Source: Egibacteraceae bacterium
GTDB taxonomy: Bacteria; Actinomycetota; Nitriliruptoria; Euzebyales; Egibacteraceae
DNA length: 64,000 bases
NCBI GenBank assembly: GCA_030447925.1
Contig: JAUJNX010000002.1
Location: 372,001-436,000, forward strand
Direction: 5' to 3'
Shown: positions 1-9,898 of the stretch, piece after piece
Layout of the letters: each line of letters opens with the position of its first letter
Position numbering within the stretch: position 1 is the first letter of the stretch
Notes under the pieces: model-generated
Told to the model about the DNA's origin: nothing
Database searches by the model: none
The model's input: the letters and a program-made list of their open reading frames with translations, nothing else
Made by a program: the position numbers and the translations under genes

Positions 1-1365
1 GCCCAGCTTGTACTCCGGGTCGGTGTGGTATCGCCCGTGCACCTGGGCCAGGCCCGTCATCCCCGGCGGGATCTCCTGGCGGCGGGTGTAGCCGGGGATC
101 AGCCGGTCGTAGCGGGCCGTCAGCTCGGGCCGCTCCGGTCGCGGCCCGACGATCGACATCTCGCCGCGGACGACGTTCCACAGCTGGGGCAGCTCGTCGA
201 GGCGGGCGCCGCGCAGCCAGCGCAGCGCGGGCACGACCCGGTCGTCGTCCGCCGCGGCCAGCACCGCCCCGCGGCCGGCCTCCGCGTCGGGGACCATCGT
301 GCGGAACTTCAGCATGGTGAAGTGCCGTCCCTCCCGCCCGACGCGGACCTGGCGGAACAGCACCGGGGACCCCGCGGCCACGCGCACGAGCAGCGCGACC
401 GCGCCCGTGAGCAGGAGCAGCGGGAGCGCCGCGACCACCAGGGCGGCGAGCTCCAGGACGCGCTTGAAGCGCGCGCGCGAGGGCGGCAGCGCCGAGGGGC
501 CCAGGGCCACGAACGGCATCCCCGCCAGCTCGCGCACCGCGCGCAGGCCGAGCAGGGTGTCGCGCGCGCCGATGCGCTGGAGGACCCCGACGCCGTTGCG
601 CTCCAGCACCGCGAGGGGGTCGGGGTAGACCTCGTCGAGCATCCCCGGGGACACCAGCAGCACGTCGGTGGCACCTGTCGCGGCGACCCGCGCGACCAGG
701 TCGCGGCCCGACGCGGTCTCCCCCACCACCTCTGCCGCCGGCCCGGTGGCGGCCAGGTGGGCCCGCGCCAGCGCGATGTCGTCGGGGGCGCCGGCCAGGA
801 CGACGCGCGGCACGCCCTCGCGCAGCAGCCGCCGGGACCGGGCCACGCGGCGGTTCCCCGCCAGGACCAGGCTGGTCAGCACCGGCAGCAGGGGCAGGCT
901 GGCGCGGGGGACGTAGTAGACCTCGGCGTACAGCTGCAGGGCGGCCACGATCGCCGCCGCGACCGCGGCGAGCCCCACGATCCGCGGCAGCACGGGGCGC
1001 GACCCCAGGCGGGCCTCGCGCTCGTACAGCCCGCCGAAGTACGCGACGACGACGTGCACCGCCGCGGTGACCAGGTAGGCGGCGGCGTAGGCCCACAGCG
1101 GCTCGGTGCCCGCGGTGGGCTCGCCGAAGCGGACGAGGTTGGTGGCGACCAGGACGGCCAGGACGCCGAGGAGGTCGGCGACCTGGAGCAGGCGCAGCCC
1201 GCGCCGGTGCAGCTCGCGGACCGCGGCCCGCGACAGCGGCCGGCGCAGCGCCCCCGGCCCCGCTGCGGCCGGTCCCCCTGCGGCCGGTCCCCCTGCGGCC
1301 GGTCCCGCGGGGGGCGGCCCCGCGGGGGCTGCGGGGTGGAGGTCGCGGTCGGCGCCGGCCGCCAC
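1..1365 (-). CDS. Exopolysaccharide polyprenyl glycosylphosphotransferase (C-terminus beyond window edge)
   Basis: Membrane enzyme that would transfer a sugar-1-phosphate onto undecaprenyl phosphate to start exopolysaccharide or O-antigen repeat-unit synthesis. About 455 codons are visible from a GTG start two bases after the preceding gene's stop. The N-terminus is Pro/Ala/Gly-rich (a GGPAA unit repeats three times), followed by hydrophobic segments near residues 50-140, a Rossmann-like middle part, and another membrane segment near 315-337. The bacterial sugar transferase core follows: FRQVRVGREGRHFTMLKFRT, then LDELPQLWNVVRGEMSIVG and PRPERPEL near residue 390, the hallmark of the WbaP/WcaJ/CpsE family. 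The upstream ligase-like gene supports an exopolysaccharide cluster extending left of the window. The sugar specificity cannot be read from the sequence. Confidence 0.9.
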   Translation of the reverse strand, partial: MAAGADRDLHPAAPAGPPPAGPAAGGPAAGGPAAAGPGALRRPLSRAAVRELHRRGLRLLQVADLLGVLAVLVATNLVRFGEPTAGTEPLWAYAAAYLVTAAVHVVVAYFGGLYEREARLGSRPVLPRIVGLAAVAAAIVAALQLYAEVYYVPRASLPLLPVLTSLVLAGNRRVARSRRLLREGVPRVVLAGAPDDIALARAHLAATGPAAEVVGETASGRDLVARVAATGATDVLLVSPGMLDEVYPDPLAVLERNGVGVLQRIGARDTLLGLRAVRELAGMPFVALGPSALPPSRARFKRVLELAALVVAALPLLLLTGAVALLVRVAAGSPVLFRQVRVGREGRHFTMLKFRTMVPDAEAGRGAVLAAADDDRVVPALRWLRGARLDELPQLWNVVRGEMSIVGPRPERPELTARYDRLIPGYTRRQEIPPGMTGLAQVHGRYHTDPEYKLG

Positions 1366-1367
1366 GG

Positions 1368-3394
1368 TCAGCGGCCCGGGGCGGCGTCGGCGGCGGCGAG
1401 GCCGTTGACCCGTTCCAGGCCCTCCGCGGCCCCGCGCACGCCGGGGTCCAGCTCGATGGCGCGCTGGAAGGCCTCGCGGGCGCCCGCGGCGTCCTCCCCG
1501 GCCTCGCGGACCTCGCCGAGGGCGACCCACAGCCGCGCGTCGTCACCGGCGACGGCCATGCCGCGGTCGACGAGGTCGGCGGCCCGGTCGACGTCGCCGC
1601 GCTCCAGCCAGTACCCGCCCGCGCCGGCCAGCACCTCGGGGGTGGTGGGGTCGATGGCCAGGACCCGCTCCCACGCCGCGTCGGCCCGGTCCGTGGCCCC
1701 CGCCGACGTCGCCAGCCGCGCCTCGTTCAGGGCCACGGCCAGCCCGCGCGGGTCGGCAGCGGCGGCGCGGTCGTAGGCGGCCAGCGCGGCCTGCGGGTCG
1801 GTGGCCGCGAGCACCCCCGCCTCCAGCACCGGGTAGCGCGACTCCCAGGGCGCCAGCTCGCCCGCCCGCCGGTACGCCGCGCCGCCGCCTGGGGCTGCGC
1901 CGCGGCCAGGCGGGCGCCGGACGCGGCGGCGACGTCGGCCCGCAGCGGCCGGGTGGCCACCACCGCGGCGGCGACCGCGACCACGGCGATCAGGCCGACG
2001 AGCACCGGGCTGACCGGCACCACGGGCGGGGCGGGCGGCGCGACCTTGCGCTTGCGGCCCGGCCGGGCGGGCGCGGCCGCGGGGAGCGGCGGCGCGCCCG
2101 GCAGCGCGACCGCCCGCAGCGCCGGGACGGTCCCGTAGCCCACGATCACCCCGGCCAGGACGTAGTGCAGCAGCGCCACCGGCGGGACGTCGATCGAGAC
2201 CAGCGACTGCACCTGGTAGGCGACCCAGCCGCCGCCGATGCCGGCGAGCAGCAGGCGGTCCGCGCCGGAGCGCCGGCGCAGGCCCGCGACCAGCGCCCAG
2301 CCGGTCAGCCCGACGAAGGCGAGGTAGGCGACGGCCAGCAGCAGCCCGCCGTTGGCGAGCATGTCCAGCGGGATGTTGTGCGGCGTGTCGGTGGTCCGCA
2401 GCAGGCCCGTCCGCGCCGCCAGGTCCGCGGGGCGGTAGGCGTGGAACCAGTCGGCGTAGCGCTCCAGCCCGACCCCCGCGACGGGGTTGTCGCGCCAGAT
2501 CGCCAGCGCCGTCGTCCACTTGGGCGTGCGCGTCCCCAGGCTGGCGGCCAGGTTGGCGCGCACGGCCCCCAGCGGCCCGACCCCCGCGGCCACCAGCGCC
2601 ACCGCTGCCAGCCCCAGCGCCGCGCCGCCACCCAGGACCAGCGCCCGCACCCGGCGCGACAGCCCCGGCGCCGTGCCCACGGCCACCGCCACGACGAAGG
2701 CGGTGCCGGCGGCGGCCATCAGCGGCCCCTGCTGGGAGTTGGACAGCACCGCGACCACCAGCGCCCAGACCCCCAGCACCGCGCTGGCGACCCGCCAGGG
2801 CGCGTCCCAGGTGGGCGTGATCGCCCCCCAGGCCGCGAGCGGCACGACCACGCCCAGGTAGGCGGCCATGAAGTTGGCGTTGCCGAAGGTCGAGAAGACC
2901 TGCGGGCCGCCCTCGACGGCCTGCCAGCCGAGCGGGTCGATCCCCGCCGCCTGCAGCGTCCCGTAGAGCGTGACCGGGACGGCGGCCCCGAGCAGGGTGA
3001 GGACGAGGTCGGTCGGCGCCGTCGCGTGGTAGAGCCGCACCGCGACGGCGAACAGCACGAGGTAGGTGAGGTACAGCGCGAGGCCCGTGTGGCGCCCGGG
3101 CCGCCCGACGATCGAGGCGACGGGCAGCGGCGACACGGCGGTGGCGACGACCAGCGCGGCGGCCAGCGCGCCCGCGCCGATCAGGACCGGGCTGCGCGGG
3201 ACCTGGAGCCGCCGGGTGCGCGCGACCCGGTACGCCCCGATCGCGACCACGGCGATCGCGCCGAGCACGATGGCGGTGGCCTTGACGGTGTTGAACACGT
3301 CGTAGGACGCGCGCCAGAACAGCAGCGCGGCGGCGGCCACCACGACCTGGAGCACGATCCGCTGCCAGCGCAGCGTGCGTTCGACGACATCCAT
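1368..3394 (-). CDS. O-antigen ligase-like polytopic protein with C-terminal TPRs (frameshifted)
   Basis: Predicted Wzy/WaaL-family membrane protein that ligates or polymerises lipid-linked glycans at the outer face of the membrane. About ten hydrophobic segments are followed by a periplasm-type loop with the family-typical HNIPLDMLANGG stretch, then more membrane segments, a basic Pro-rich linker and one last membrane helix. The TPR part (for example AWERVLAIDPTTPEVLAGAG and EAFQRAIELDPGVRGAAEGL) lies in a different frame: the membrane frame runs from the start to about 1890, the TPR frame from about 1890 to 1368. One base change near 1885-1895, in a run of GCG repeats, would join them, so I read this as one gene of about 675 residues. 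An ATG at 3394 is preferred to a TTG at 3430, which lies five bases from the upstream terminator. Confidence 0.8.
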
Positions 3395-3434
3395 CCCGAC
3401 CCGGATCCTAGCGAACGGGTGCGACGGCAACGGG

Positions 3435-3466
3435 GACGGCCCCGGTCACCAAGGACCGGGGCCGTC
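3435..3466 (-). terminator. Terminator hairpin after the cell-wall-binding gene
   Basis: Perfect 13-bp inverted repeat (GACGGCCCCGGTC / GACCGGGGCCGTC) with a six-base loop, starting 15 bases after the stop codon of the 3481-6975 gene. There is no long T tract, as is common in high-GC actinobacteria. It separates that gene from the exopolysaccharide genes. Confidence 0.75.
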
Positions 3467-3480
3467 GATGGTGCGGAGCG

Positions 3481-6400
3481 TTACGGCTGGAGGCTCAGCG
3501 CCTGCGCCAGGTCGACCACGGTCTCGAGCTGGCCGCGGACGATGCCGGCCGGGTACTCGGTGGTGTGGACGTTGACGTAGTAGCCGGCCGGGTCCTCGAC
3601 GAGCTCGTCGAGGACCAGCAGCGCGTCGGCCGGGAAGCAGCTCCCGGACCGTCCGTTGCGCTCGTCCGCCTCGTCGCTCGGCACCGGCAGCGGCTGCACG
3701 ATCGGGCCGTTCTCACCGACCGGTGCCTCGTGGACGTGCGCGCCGGGAGATCCGGCGAAGGTCCCGTCCTCTGGGCCCTTCTCCACCGCCAGGGTGGAGC
3801 AGATGACGTTGGAGGCGGTGTTGATGCGCAGGGCGGCCACACCGGCGGCACCTGCGTCGACGGGCGGCACCTCGTTCTCGTCCTCCAGCGCCGCACCGAG
3901 GACGTCGGTGAAGGTGGGGACGATGGTGAACCCGACGGTGTCGGTGGCGGTCGCCACGGCCGCGCTCACGGCCGGGCCGATCAGGGTCACGTCGCCGTTG
4001 GCGAGGTCGACCCGGTAGATGCCGGTGTCGTCCGCGCCGGTCTCCAGCACCGCGTAGGCGTCACCGGTGACACCGGAGATGTCGAAGCCGTTCGCGGCGG
4101 TGACGTCGCCGCCGCCGGGGAGCAGGTCCCCGACCTCGGTCAGCGTGCCCTCGTTGGGCGGAGCCTGGAGCACGAGCGCGTCGCGCTGGGTGTCGATGTC
4201 GTAGAGCTCGGTCGCCGTCGCCCCGGACACGTTGCCGGTGTAGGCGGCCGCGGTGACGGTCCCGGTCTCGCCGGGGCCGTAGGAGAGCGTCCCATCCGAG
4301 GTCACCACGCCGGTGCCGGCGGTCACCGACTCCGGGTTGATGCGGTAGTTCGAGCCGTCGGCGGTGACTAGGCGGATGCGGTCCACGACCGGGTTGACGT
4401 CGAAGCCGACGCCGGCGGTCAGGTCGGTCCCCGCCGCGAGGGGCAGGGGCTCGCCGATGGGGGTGGCGGTGTAGCCCGCCCCGCTCGCGTTGGCGAGGAC
4501 GACGTAGAGCTGGCCGTCGTCGCCCAGCGCGTAGACGGTCCCGGTCGAGTCGCGGTAGTCCATGCCCACCAGCGTGGTGCCGGCGGTGACGCCGGCGACC
4601 GGCTGGGGCACGGCGGCGTCCAGGGCGGCCAGGACGTTGACCGCGATGATCGTGTTGTCGTCCTGCAGCAGCAGGCCGAGCTCGGTGGCGACGCGCGGCG
4701 CGACCGCCAAGGCGGTCAGGCCGTCGGGCAGGTCGTCGACGAGCGCCGTGGCGCCGCTGTCGAGGTCCACGACGTACAGGCCCAGGTCCGCGTCGCCCTC
4801 GGTCTGCAGGGCGGCGTAGGCGATGCCGGTGTCACCCGACACGTCGAAGCCGTTGACGGAGGTCACCGCGACACCGAGGGGGCCCACGGTCGTGAGCTGC
4901 CCGGCCGTGTCGCCGGTCGCCGACTGGCGGACCAGCGCGTTGGTGCCGCTGTCGATGTCGAACAGCGCGGTCGCGGTCGCGGTCTCGCCGAAGTTGCCGC
5001 CGACGTAGGCCGCGGCGGTCACCTGGGCGGCGAGGCCCTCCGAGGCGTCGCCGGCGGCGTACGTCACCGTCGGCTGCGCGGTCACGGGGGTGCCGGTGTC
5101 CGGGTCGACGACGAGGTTCACACCGGCTGCGCCGGGCGTGACGACGCGGATGCGGTCCACGACGGGGTTGAAGTCGAAGGCGACACCGCCGGTGTAGTCA
5201 CCCGGCAGCGGGACGGAGTTGACCGCCACCGCGTTGGGCGCGACCCCGAGCGTGATCGTGTAGATGGTCCCGGCGTCGCTGATCGCGAACAGCTCCCGGG
5301 TGTAGGGCCGGAAGTCCGTCCCCACGATGGTCTCGCCGGCCGGCACGCCGGTCACGGGGGCGGTCGCGGTGACCTCCAACGTGTCCGGCTCGTCCGGGAC
5401 GAACAGGGTCGTGGTGGGACCCGTGCCGGAGAAGCCCACCAGGGTCTCAGGCTCGGCGGGCAGTGCGAAGGTCTTCGTGGCGGTGGCGGTGCGGACCACC
5501 CCGGAAAGGTCGGTGACCTCGGCGGTGACGGTCACGTCACCCGGGAGGTTGGAGGTGAAGTCGAAGGTCGCGGTGCCGTCGGCGGCGACCTCGACGGTGG
5601 CGGTCTCCGGGGAGACCTGGGCGGTGCCGGTCTCGGCGGTGGTGAAGCTGACCGTGACGGGCTCGTCGAACAGGGTCGCGTCGACGGGGTTGCCGGCGTT
5701 GTCCACGACGGCGGCGGTCACGGTGTGGGTCTCGCCGACCAGGTTGGTGGCGGTCTCCGGGGTCAGCGCGATCGCGCAGGCGTCGCCCACGGCGGTGAGG
5801 GCCTCGCGGGCCTCCTCGACGACGGTGTCCGGCACGGCCACGGGGCCGCCGGCGACGTGCAGGGCGGCGCCACCGGGGACGCCGGCGCCGTAGTCGCAGT
5901 CCCCGATGGACTCGAGGTAGGCGGTGGCGGGCTCACCGAGGATCGGGCCCTCGGTCAGCAGGATCGGTGCGGGACCGCCCACGTCCAGGCCGGCGTGCGG
6001 CCCGAGCGCCAGGGCGTCGGGGAAGTTCTGGCCGGTGGCCAGGTTCACGTGGTCGGTGCCGAAGCCGAAGCCGGCGTCGTCGAACTCGATCTCCGCCAGC
6101 GTGGCGAACGCTGCGGCGGTGCTGTAGCGGTTCGGCCCGGACACCCGGTCCGGCTCGCTGCCGACGATGGTGCCGAGCTCGGTGGCGACCTCGGCGCTGA
6201 CGGCCTCCTCGCCACCGGCGATGATGACCCGCTCGATGTCGAGGTCCTCGAGGGCGTCGGCGGTGAACGGGTTGACCGGACCGGAGGTGTCGGTCAGCAG
6301 GATCGGGATCGGCGCGGGGTCGTCCCCGGCCGAGGTGGCGGCCGCGATGGCGCCCGCGACCAGCGCGTCGGGGAACTCGTCCGCGCGGGCGACGATCGCC

Positions 6401-6975
6401 GTGCGGGTCTCGGCCGAGGCGGCCAGCTCGTCGGCGCGCTCGCGCGCCAGCAGGGCGGCGGTCTCGTAGCGGTTCTCGCCGCCGATGCGGGTGACCGCGG
6501 CGTCGTAGCCGGTGTCGATCAGCGACTCGATCTCGGCGGAGACCGCCTCGGTCTCGCCCAGGATGTAGATGGTCTCGGGGTCGACACCCTCGATGGCCTC
6601 GACGAGGTCCTCGTCGAGCTCACCGGGGGTGATCGCCGTCGTCGACGGGGTCAGCACGATCGGCGCGGCCTCCGCGCCGCCGAGGCTGGACCCGGCCAGC
6701 GCGTCCGGGAACCGGTCCCCGGTCGCCACGATCATGGCGTCGCCGGAGAACGCGGCCTCGAAGCCCGTGTTCTCGGTGGCGATCAGCTGCGCGGTGTCGA
6801 AGCGGTTCTCACCGGCGAAGCGGACGGTCGGCACGAGGCCGTCCCCGGTGATCACCTCCGTCTCCGCCATGGCGCTGCCCGCGAACGGGATCGTGGTGGC
6901 GAGCAGGGTGCCCGCCATCACCATCGCCAGGCGGCGTGGTACCGACGCCAGCGGCGGTCGGTGGGTGTCCGTCAT
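3481..6975 (-). CDS. Secreted cell-wall-binding repeat 2 protein with DUF4394 and CHRD domains
   Basis: 1164-residue exported surface protein. A Sec signal peptide (twin-Arg-like PRR, hydrophobic stretch, AMA cleavage region) covers about residues 1-37. Three cell-wall-binding type 2 repeats follow, marked by RFAGENRFDTA (near 51), RIGGENRYETA (near 161) and RVSGPNRYSTA (near 276), which are known to anchor proteins to secondary wall polymers. Next come a bacterial Ig-like domain (about 405-505), two tandem DUF4394 beta-propeller-like domains (about 515-770 and 775-1030, each with a G-F-DxNPVVDRIRxV core) and a C-terminal CHRD domain (about 1035-1155; ENEVPP and HVHEAPVGENG). A GGGAGG ribosome site precedes the ATG. 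The gene is monocistronic, between its own promoter and the hairpin at 3435-3466. Function beyond wall attachment is unknown. Confidence 0.88.
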   Translation of the reverse strand: MTDTHRPPLASVPRRLAMVMAGTLLATTIPFAGSAMAETEVITGDGLVPTVRFAGENRFDTAQLIATENTGFEAAFSGDAMIVATGDRFPDALAGSSLGGAEAAPIVLTPSTTAITPGELDEDLVEAIEGVDPETIYILGETEAVSAEIESLIDTGYDAAVTRIGGENRYETAALLARERADELAASAETRTAIVARADEFPDALVAGAIAAATSAGDDPAPIPILLTDTSGPVNPFTADALEDLDIERVIIAGGEEAVSAEVATELGTIVGSEPDRVSGPNRYSTAAAFATLAEIEFDDAGFGFGTDHVNLATGQNFPDALALGPHAGLDVGGPAPILLTEGPILGEPATAYLESIGDCDYGAGVPGGAALHVAGGPVAVPDTVVEEAREALTAVGDACAIALTPETATNLVGETHTVTAAVVDNAGNPVDATLFDEPVTVSFTTAETGTAQVSPETATVEVAADGTATFDFTSNLPGDVTVTAEVTDLSGVVRTATATKTFALPAEPETLVGFSGTGPTTTLFVPDEPDTLEVTATAPVTGVPAGETIVGTDFRPYTRELFAISDAGTIYTITLGVAPNAVAVNSVPLPGDYTGGVAFDFNPVVDRIRVVTPGAAGVNLVVDPDTGTPVTAQPTVTYAAGDASEGLAAQVTAAAYVGGNFGETATATALFDIDSGTNALVRQSATGDTAGQLTTVGPLGVAVTSVNGFDVSGDTGIAYAALQTEGDADLGLYVVDLDSGATALVDDLPDGLTALAVAPRVATELGLLLQDDNTIIAVNVLAALDAAVPQPVAGVTAGTTLVGMDYRDSTGTVYALGDDGQLYVVLANASGAGYTATPIGEPLPLAAGTDLTAGVGFDVNPVVDRIRLVTADGSNYRINPESVTAGTGVVTSDGTLSYGPGETGTVTAAAYTGNVSGATATELYDIDTQRDALVLQAPPNEGTLTEVGDLLPGGGDVTAANGFDISGVTGDAYAVLETGADDTGIYRVDLANGDVTLIGPAVSAAVATATDTVGFTIVPTFTDVLGAALEDENEVPPVDAGAAGVAALRINTASNVICSTLAVEKGPEDGTFAGSPGAHVHEAPVGENGPIVQPLPVPSDEADERNGRSGSCFPADALLVLDELVEDPAGYYVNVHTTEYPAGIVRGQLETVVDLAQALSLQP

Positions 6976-7048
6976 ACGTGTGGCCTCCCTTGGCCGTGAA
7001 CAGTCGCGAAGCGAGGACGCCGGCCGCGGTGAATCCGTTTTGGGCTGG

Positions 7049-7110
7049 TTCGCTACTTCTCACTCTAAGTGAGCACGGGAGAACGTAGCGAAAGCCTCTT
7101 CAGCTGGCAA
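7049..7110 (-). promoter_or_regulatory. Promoter and nested inverted repeats upstream of the cell-wall-binding gene
   Basis: On the minus strand a -35 TTGCCA (7105-7110) is followed after 17 bases by a -10 TACGTT (7082-7087), giving a leader of about 100 nt. The -10 is inside an inverted repeat: TTCGCTAC (7049-7056) pairs with GTAGCGAA (7085-7092). A second repeat, CTCACT/AGTGAG (7059-7073), is nested inside. The arrangement could be an operator or a 5' leader stem. The intergenic stretch 6976-7218 also holds the aspS leader on the other strand. Confidence 0.55.
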
Positions 7111-7218
7111 TAGCCTCGTTACGGACTTCTCCTCACGCTGCCCACAGCCCGACCGTGGCCCGACCCCCGCTCGGGTAGGTTTCGGTGCCACATCGGACGA
7201 TCAGGGAGGCCCCCGACC

Positions 7219-9012
7219 GTGGAACCGTTCGGCTCGCTGCGCACGGATGGCGCAGGGACGCTGCGATCCGCCGACCTCGACCGCCGCGTCGTGCTGGGCG
7301 GCTGGGTCGCCAGCTCGCGGGACCACGGCGGGGTGGTGTTCCTGGACCTGCGGGACCGGTCCGGGGTCGTCCAGGTGGTGGCGGAGGCCGAGGGGGTGCG
7401 GGACGCGGCGGGCGCGCTGCGCGGCGAGTTCGTCGTGCGGGTGGAGGGCACCGTGCGGGCCCGCCCGGCGGGGACCGTCAACCCGGGGTTGAGCACGGGT
7501 GAGGTGGAGGTCGAGGCGACGGCGATCACCGTGCTGTCGCCGTCGCTCACCCCGCCGTTCCCGGTGGCCGACGACATCGAGACCGACGAGGCGCTGCGCC
7601 TGCGCCACCGCTACGTCGACCTGCGCCGACCGCGCATGGCGTCGGCGATCATCCTGCGCGCCCGCGCGGTCCAGGTCATCCGGCGCGTGATGGAGGCCAA
7701 CGGCTTCCTGGAGATCGAGACGCCGATCCTCACGAAGTCCACGCCGGAGGGCGCGCGCGACTTCCTCGTCCCCGCGCGCCTGGCCCCGGGCCGCTTCTAC
7801 GCGCTGCCGCAGTCGCCGCAGCTGTTCAAGCAGCTGCTGATGGTCGCGGGCATGGAGCGCTACTACCAGATCGCGCGGTCGTTCCGCGACGAGGACCAGC
7901 GCGCCGACCGCCAGCTGGAGTTCACCCAGCTCGACCTCGAGGCGAGCTTCGTGGTGGAGGCCGACATCCACGCCCTGCTGGAGGAGGTCTTCGCGACCCT
8001 GTGGTCGGAGCTTCTGGGCGTGGAGATCCCCCTGCCGCTCCCGCGGCTGAGCTTCAGCGAGGCCATGCGCCGCTTCGGGTCGGACAAGCCCGACACCCGC
8101 TACGGGCTGGAGCTTGTGGAGCTCGACAAGGTGGTGGCCGACACCGGGTTCCAGGTCTTCGCGGCCGCGCTGGGTGCCGGCGGGACCGTCGTCGGGCTGC
8201 GCCTGCCGGGCGGGGGGGACCTCTCCCGGCGGGAGTTCGACGAGCTCGTCGACTTCGCCCGCGGGCGCGGGGCGAAGGGCCTGGTCTGGATGGTGGCCGA
8301 GCCGGGCGGCGAGCTGCGCTCCCCCGTGCGCAAGTTCCTGTCCGACGCCGAGGTCGCCGGGCTGCGCGACGCGCTGGGCGCCGAGGACGGCGACGCGGTG
8401 TTCCTCGCCGCCGACCCCCAGGTGCGCGCGGCGCAGGAGCTGCTGGGCGCGGTGCGTGTCGAGCTCGCCCGCCGCCGCGGCCTCGTGCCTGAGCCCGGCA
8501 CCCGACCCACCCGGTGGGACTTCCTGTGGGTCACGGCTCCGCCGATGTTCGAGTGGGACGCCGAGGGCGGCCGCTGGGACGCCGCCCACCACCCCTTCGT
8601 CCAGCCGAGCCCGGAGTTCCGCGACACCTTCGACGAGCGGCCCGGCGAGGCGACGGCGACGGCGTTCGACCTCGTGCTCAACGGGGTGGAGCTGGGCACC
8701 GGGTCGCTGCGGATCCACGACCCGGCGATGCAGCAGCGCGTCTTCGCGCTCCTGGGCATCGCGCCGGAGGAGGCGCAGGAGCGCTTCTCCTTCCTCCTCC
8801 GCGGCCTGTCCTACGGCGCCCCGCCGCACGGCGGCATGGGGCTGGGCCTGGACCGCATCGTCATGCTGATGGCGGGGCGCTCGTCCATCCGCGACGTCAT
8901 CCCGTTCCCCAAGCTGCAGAGCGGCGGCGACCCGCTGACCGACGCGCCGTCCACGGTGGAGCCCCGGCAGCTCACCGACCTGGGCATCGCCGTCCGGCCC
9001 GCCAAGCGGTGA
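7219..9012 (+). CDS. aspS: Aspartyl-tRNA synthetase
   Basis: Cytoplasmic class IIb aminoacyl-tRNA synthetase charging tRNA-Asp; 597 residues, normal for the bacterial type. An OB-fold anticodon-binding domain (about 15-110; GGWVASSRDHGGVVFLDLRD) precedes the catalytic core with motif 1 near 166 (ETPILTKSTPEGARDFLVP), motif 2 near 221 (FRDEDQRADRQLEFTQLD), the bacteria-specific GAD insertion in the middle, and motif 3 near 541 (GMGLGLDRIVMLMAG). The GTG at 7219 follows AGGGAGG at 7203-7209 with ideal spacing. Whether it is strict for tRNA-Asp or also charges tRNA-Asn cannot be decided. In related genomes hisS usually sits next to aspS on the rel side; here it is absent from that place. Confidence 0.97.
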   Translation: MEPFGSLRTDGAGTLRSADLDRRVVLGGWVASSRDHGGVVFLDLRDRSGVVQVVAEAEGVRDAAGALRGEFVVRVEGTVRARPAGTVNPGLSTGEVEVEATAITVLSPSLTPPFPVADDIETDEALRLRHRYVDLRRPRMASAIILRARAVQVIRRVMEANGFLEIETPILTKSTPEGARDFLVPARLAPGRFYALPQSPQLFKQLLMVAGMERYYQIARSFRDEDQRADRQLEFTQLDLEASFVVEADIHALLEEVFATLWSELLGVEIPLPLPRLSFSEAMRRFGSDKPDTRYGLELVELDKVVADTGFQVFAAALGAGGTVVGLRLPGGGDLSRREFDELVDFARGRGAKGLVWMVAEPGGELRSPVRKFLSDAEVAGLRDALGAEDGDAVFLAADPQVRAAQELLGAVRVELARRRGLVPEPGTRPTRWDFLWVTAPPMFEWDAEGGRWDAAHHPFVQPSPEFRDTFDERPGEATATAFDLVLNGVELGTGSLRIHDPAMQQRVFALLGIAPEEAQERFSFLLRGLSYGAPPHGGMGLGLDRIVMLMAGRSSIRDVIPFPKLQSGGDPLTDAPSTVEPRQLTDLGIAVRPAKR

Positions 9013-9058
9013 GCGCGGGGCGGGGGCGGCGCGTGCGCGCGGCGCTCCCGCGGCGGCC

Positions 9059-9898
9059 GTGACCGGCGGCGACCGGCCGCGCCAGGGCGCGGTGGCCGCG
9101 GCGATCGCCATGGCGCGGGCGACGCACCTGGCACCGACCGTGGCGGTCACCGCCTTCGCCACCGCCGTGGCCGTCGCCGCGGGGCGCGGGGCCGGCGCCG
9201 TGCTGGTGTTCGCGGCCGTGCTGACCGGCCAGTGCTCCATCGGCTGGGCCAACGACTGGATCGACCGCGACCGCGACCGCCGCGCCGGCCGGGCCGACAA
9301 GCCGATCGCGACGGGGGCCGTGGGGGCGCGGACGGTCTGGATCGGCGCGCGGGCCGCGCTGGCGGCGTGCGTCCCGCTGTCGCTGGCGGCCGGGCCCGTC
9401 GCCGGGGCCGTGCACCTGGTCGGCGTCGGCGCCGGCTGGGCGTACGACCTGGGGGTGAAGTCCACGCCGCTGTCCCCCCTCCCCTACGCCGTCGGCTTCG
9501 GGTCCCTCCCGGTGTTCATCGCCGGTCCCGGCGGGCCCTGGTGGGCGGTCACCGGGGCCGCGCTGCTGGGTGCGGGCGCGCACTTCACCAACGCGCTGCC
9601 CGACCTCGCCGAGGACGAGGCGGCGGGGATCCGCGGGCTGCCCCAGCGCCTGGGGCCGACGGGGTCGCTGGTCGCCGCGGCGCTCCTGCTCGGCGCCGGC
9701 ATCGCCGTGGTGACCCTCGCGCCCGCGGGCGCCCCCGGGCCGGTCCGCCTGGTCGCCCTCGCCGCCGGCGCGGCGCTGGTCGCGTCCGCGCTGGCGGCCG
9801 GCATCGCGGGCCGCCCCCGCCTCGCCTTCCCCCTGACCATCGGCGCCGCGGCCACCTGCGTCACCGCCCTCATCGCCACCGCCGACCAGCTGCGCTAA
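9059..9898 (+). CDS. UbiA-family prenyltransferase
   Basis: 279-residue integral membrane protein with about eight hydrophobic segments. The first Asp-rich motif of the UbiA family, NDWIDRDRDRRAGRADKPIA, lies near residues 65-84, and the second Asp-rich region is NALPDLAEDEAAGIRGLPQR near 180-199. These motifs bind Mg2+ and the prenyl diphosphate. The acceptor is unknown: quinone, heme O, decaprenyl-ribose or isoprenoid-lipid synthesis are all possible, and there is no pathway partner next door. The GTG start is 46 bases after aspS, so co-transcription is likely. Confidence 0.85.
   Translation: MTGGDRPRQGAVAAAIAMARATHLAPTVAVTAFATAVAVAAGRGAGAVLVFAAVLTGQCSIGWANDWIDRDRDRRAGRADKPIATGAVGARTVWIGARAALAACVPLSLAAGPVAGAVHLVGVGAGWAYDLGVKSTPLSPLPYAVGFGSLPVFIAGPGGPWWAVTGAALLGAGAHFTNALPDLAEDEAAGIRGLPQRLGPTGSLVAAALLLGAGIAVVTLAPAGAPGPVRLVALAAGAALVASALAAGIAGRPRLAFPLTIGAAATCVTALIATADQLR

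Noticed and set aside
25-3580. Long plus-strand frames (25-1776 and 2165-3580)
   Set aside because: They are shadows of the sugar transferase and ligase-like genes on the minus strand, whose motifs are clear.
5725-6999. Plus-strand frame of 424 codons
   Set aside because: Antisense to the CWB2 repeats; no family pattern and no ribosome site.
7093-7218. Possible tRNA or riboswitch in the gaps upstream of aspS and elsewhere
   Set aside because: No tRNA arms or T-loop sequence and no known riboswitch core could be recognised in any intergenic stretch.
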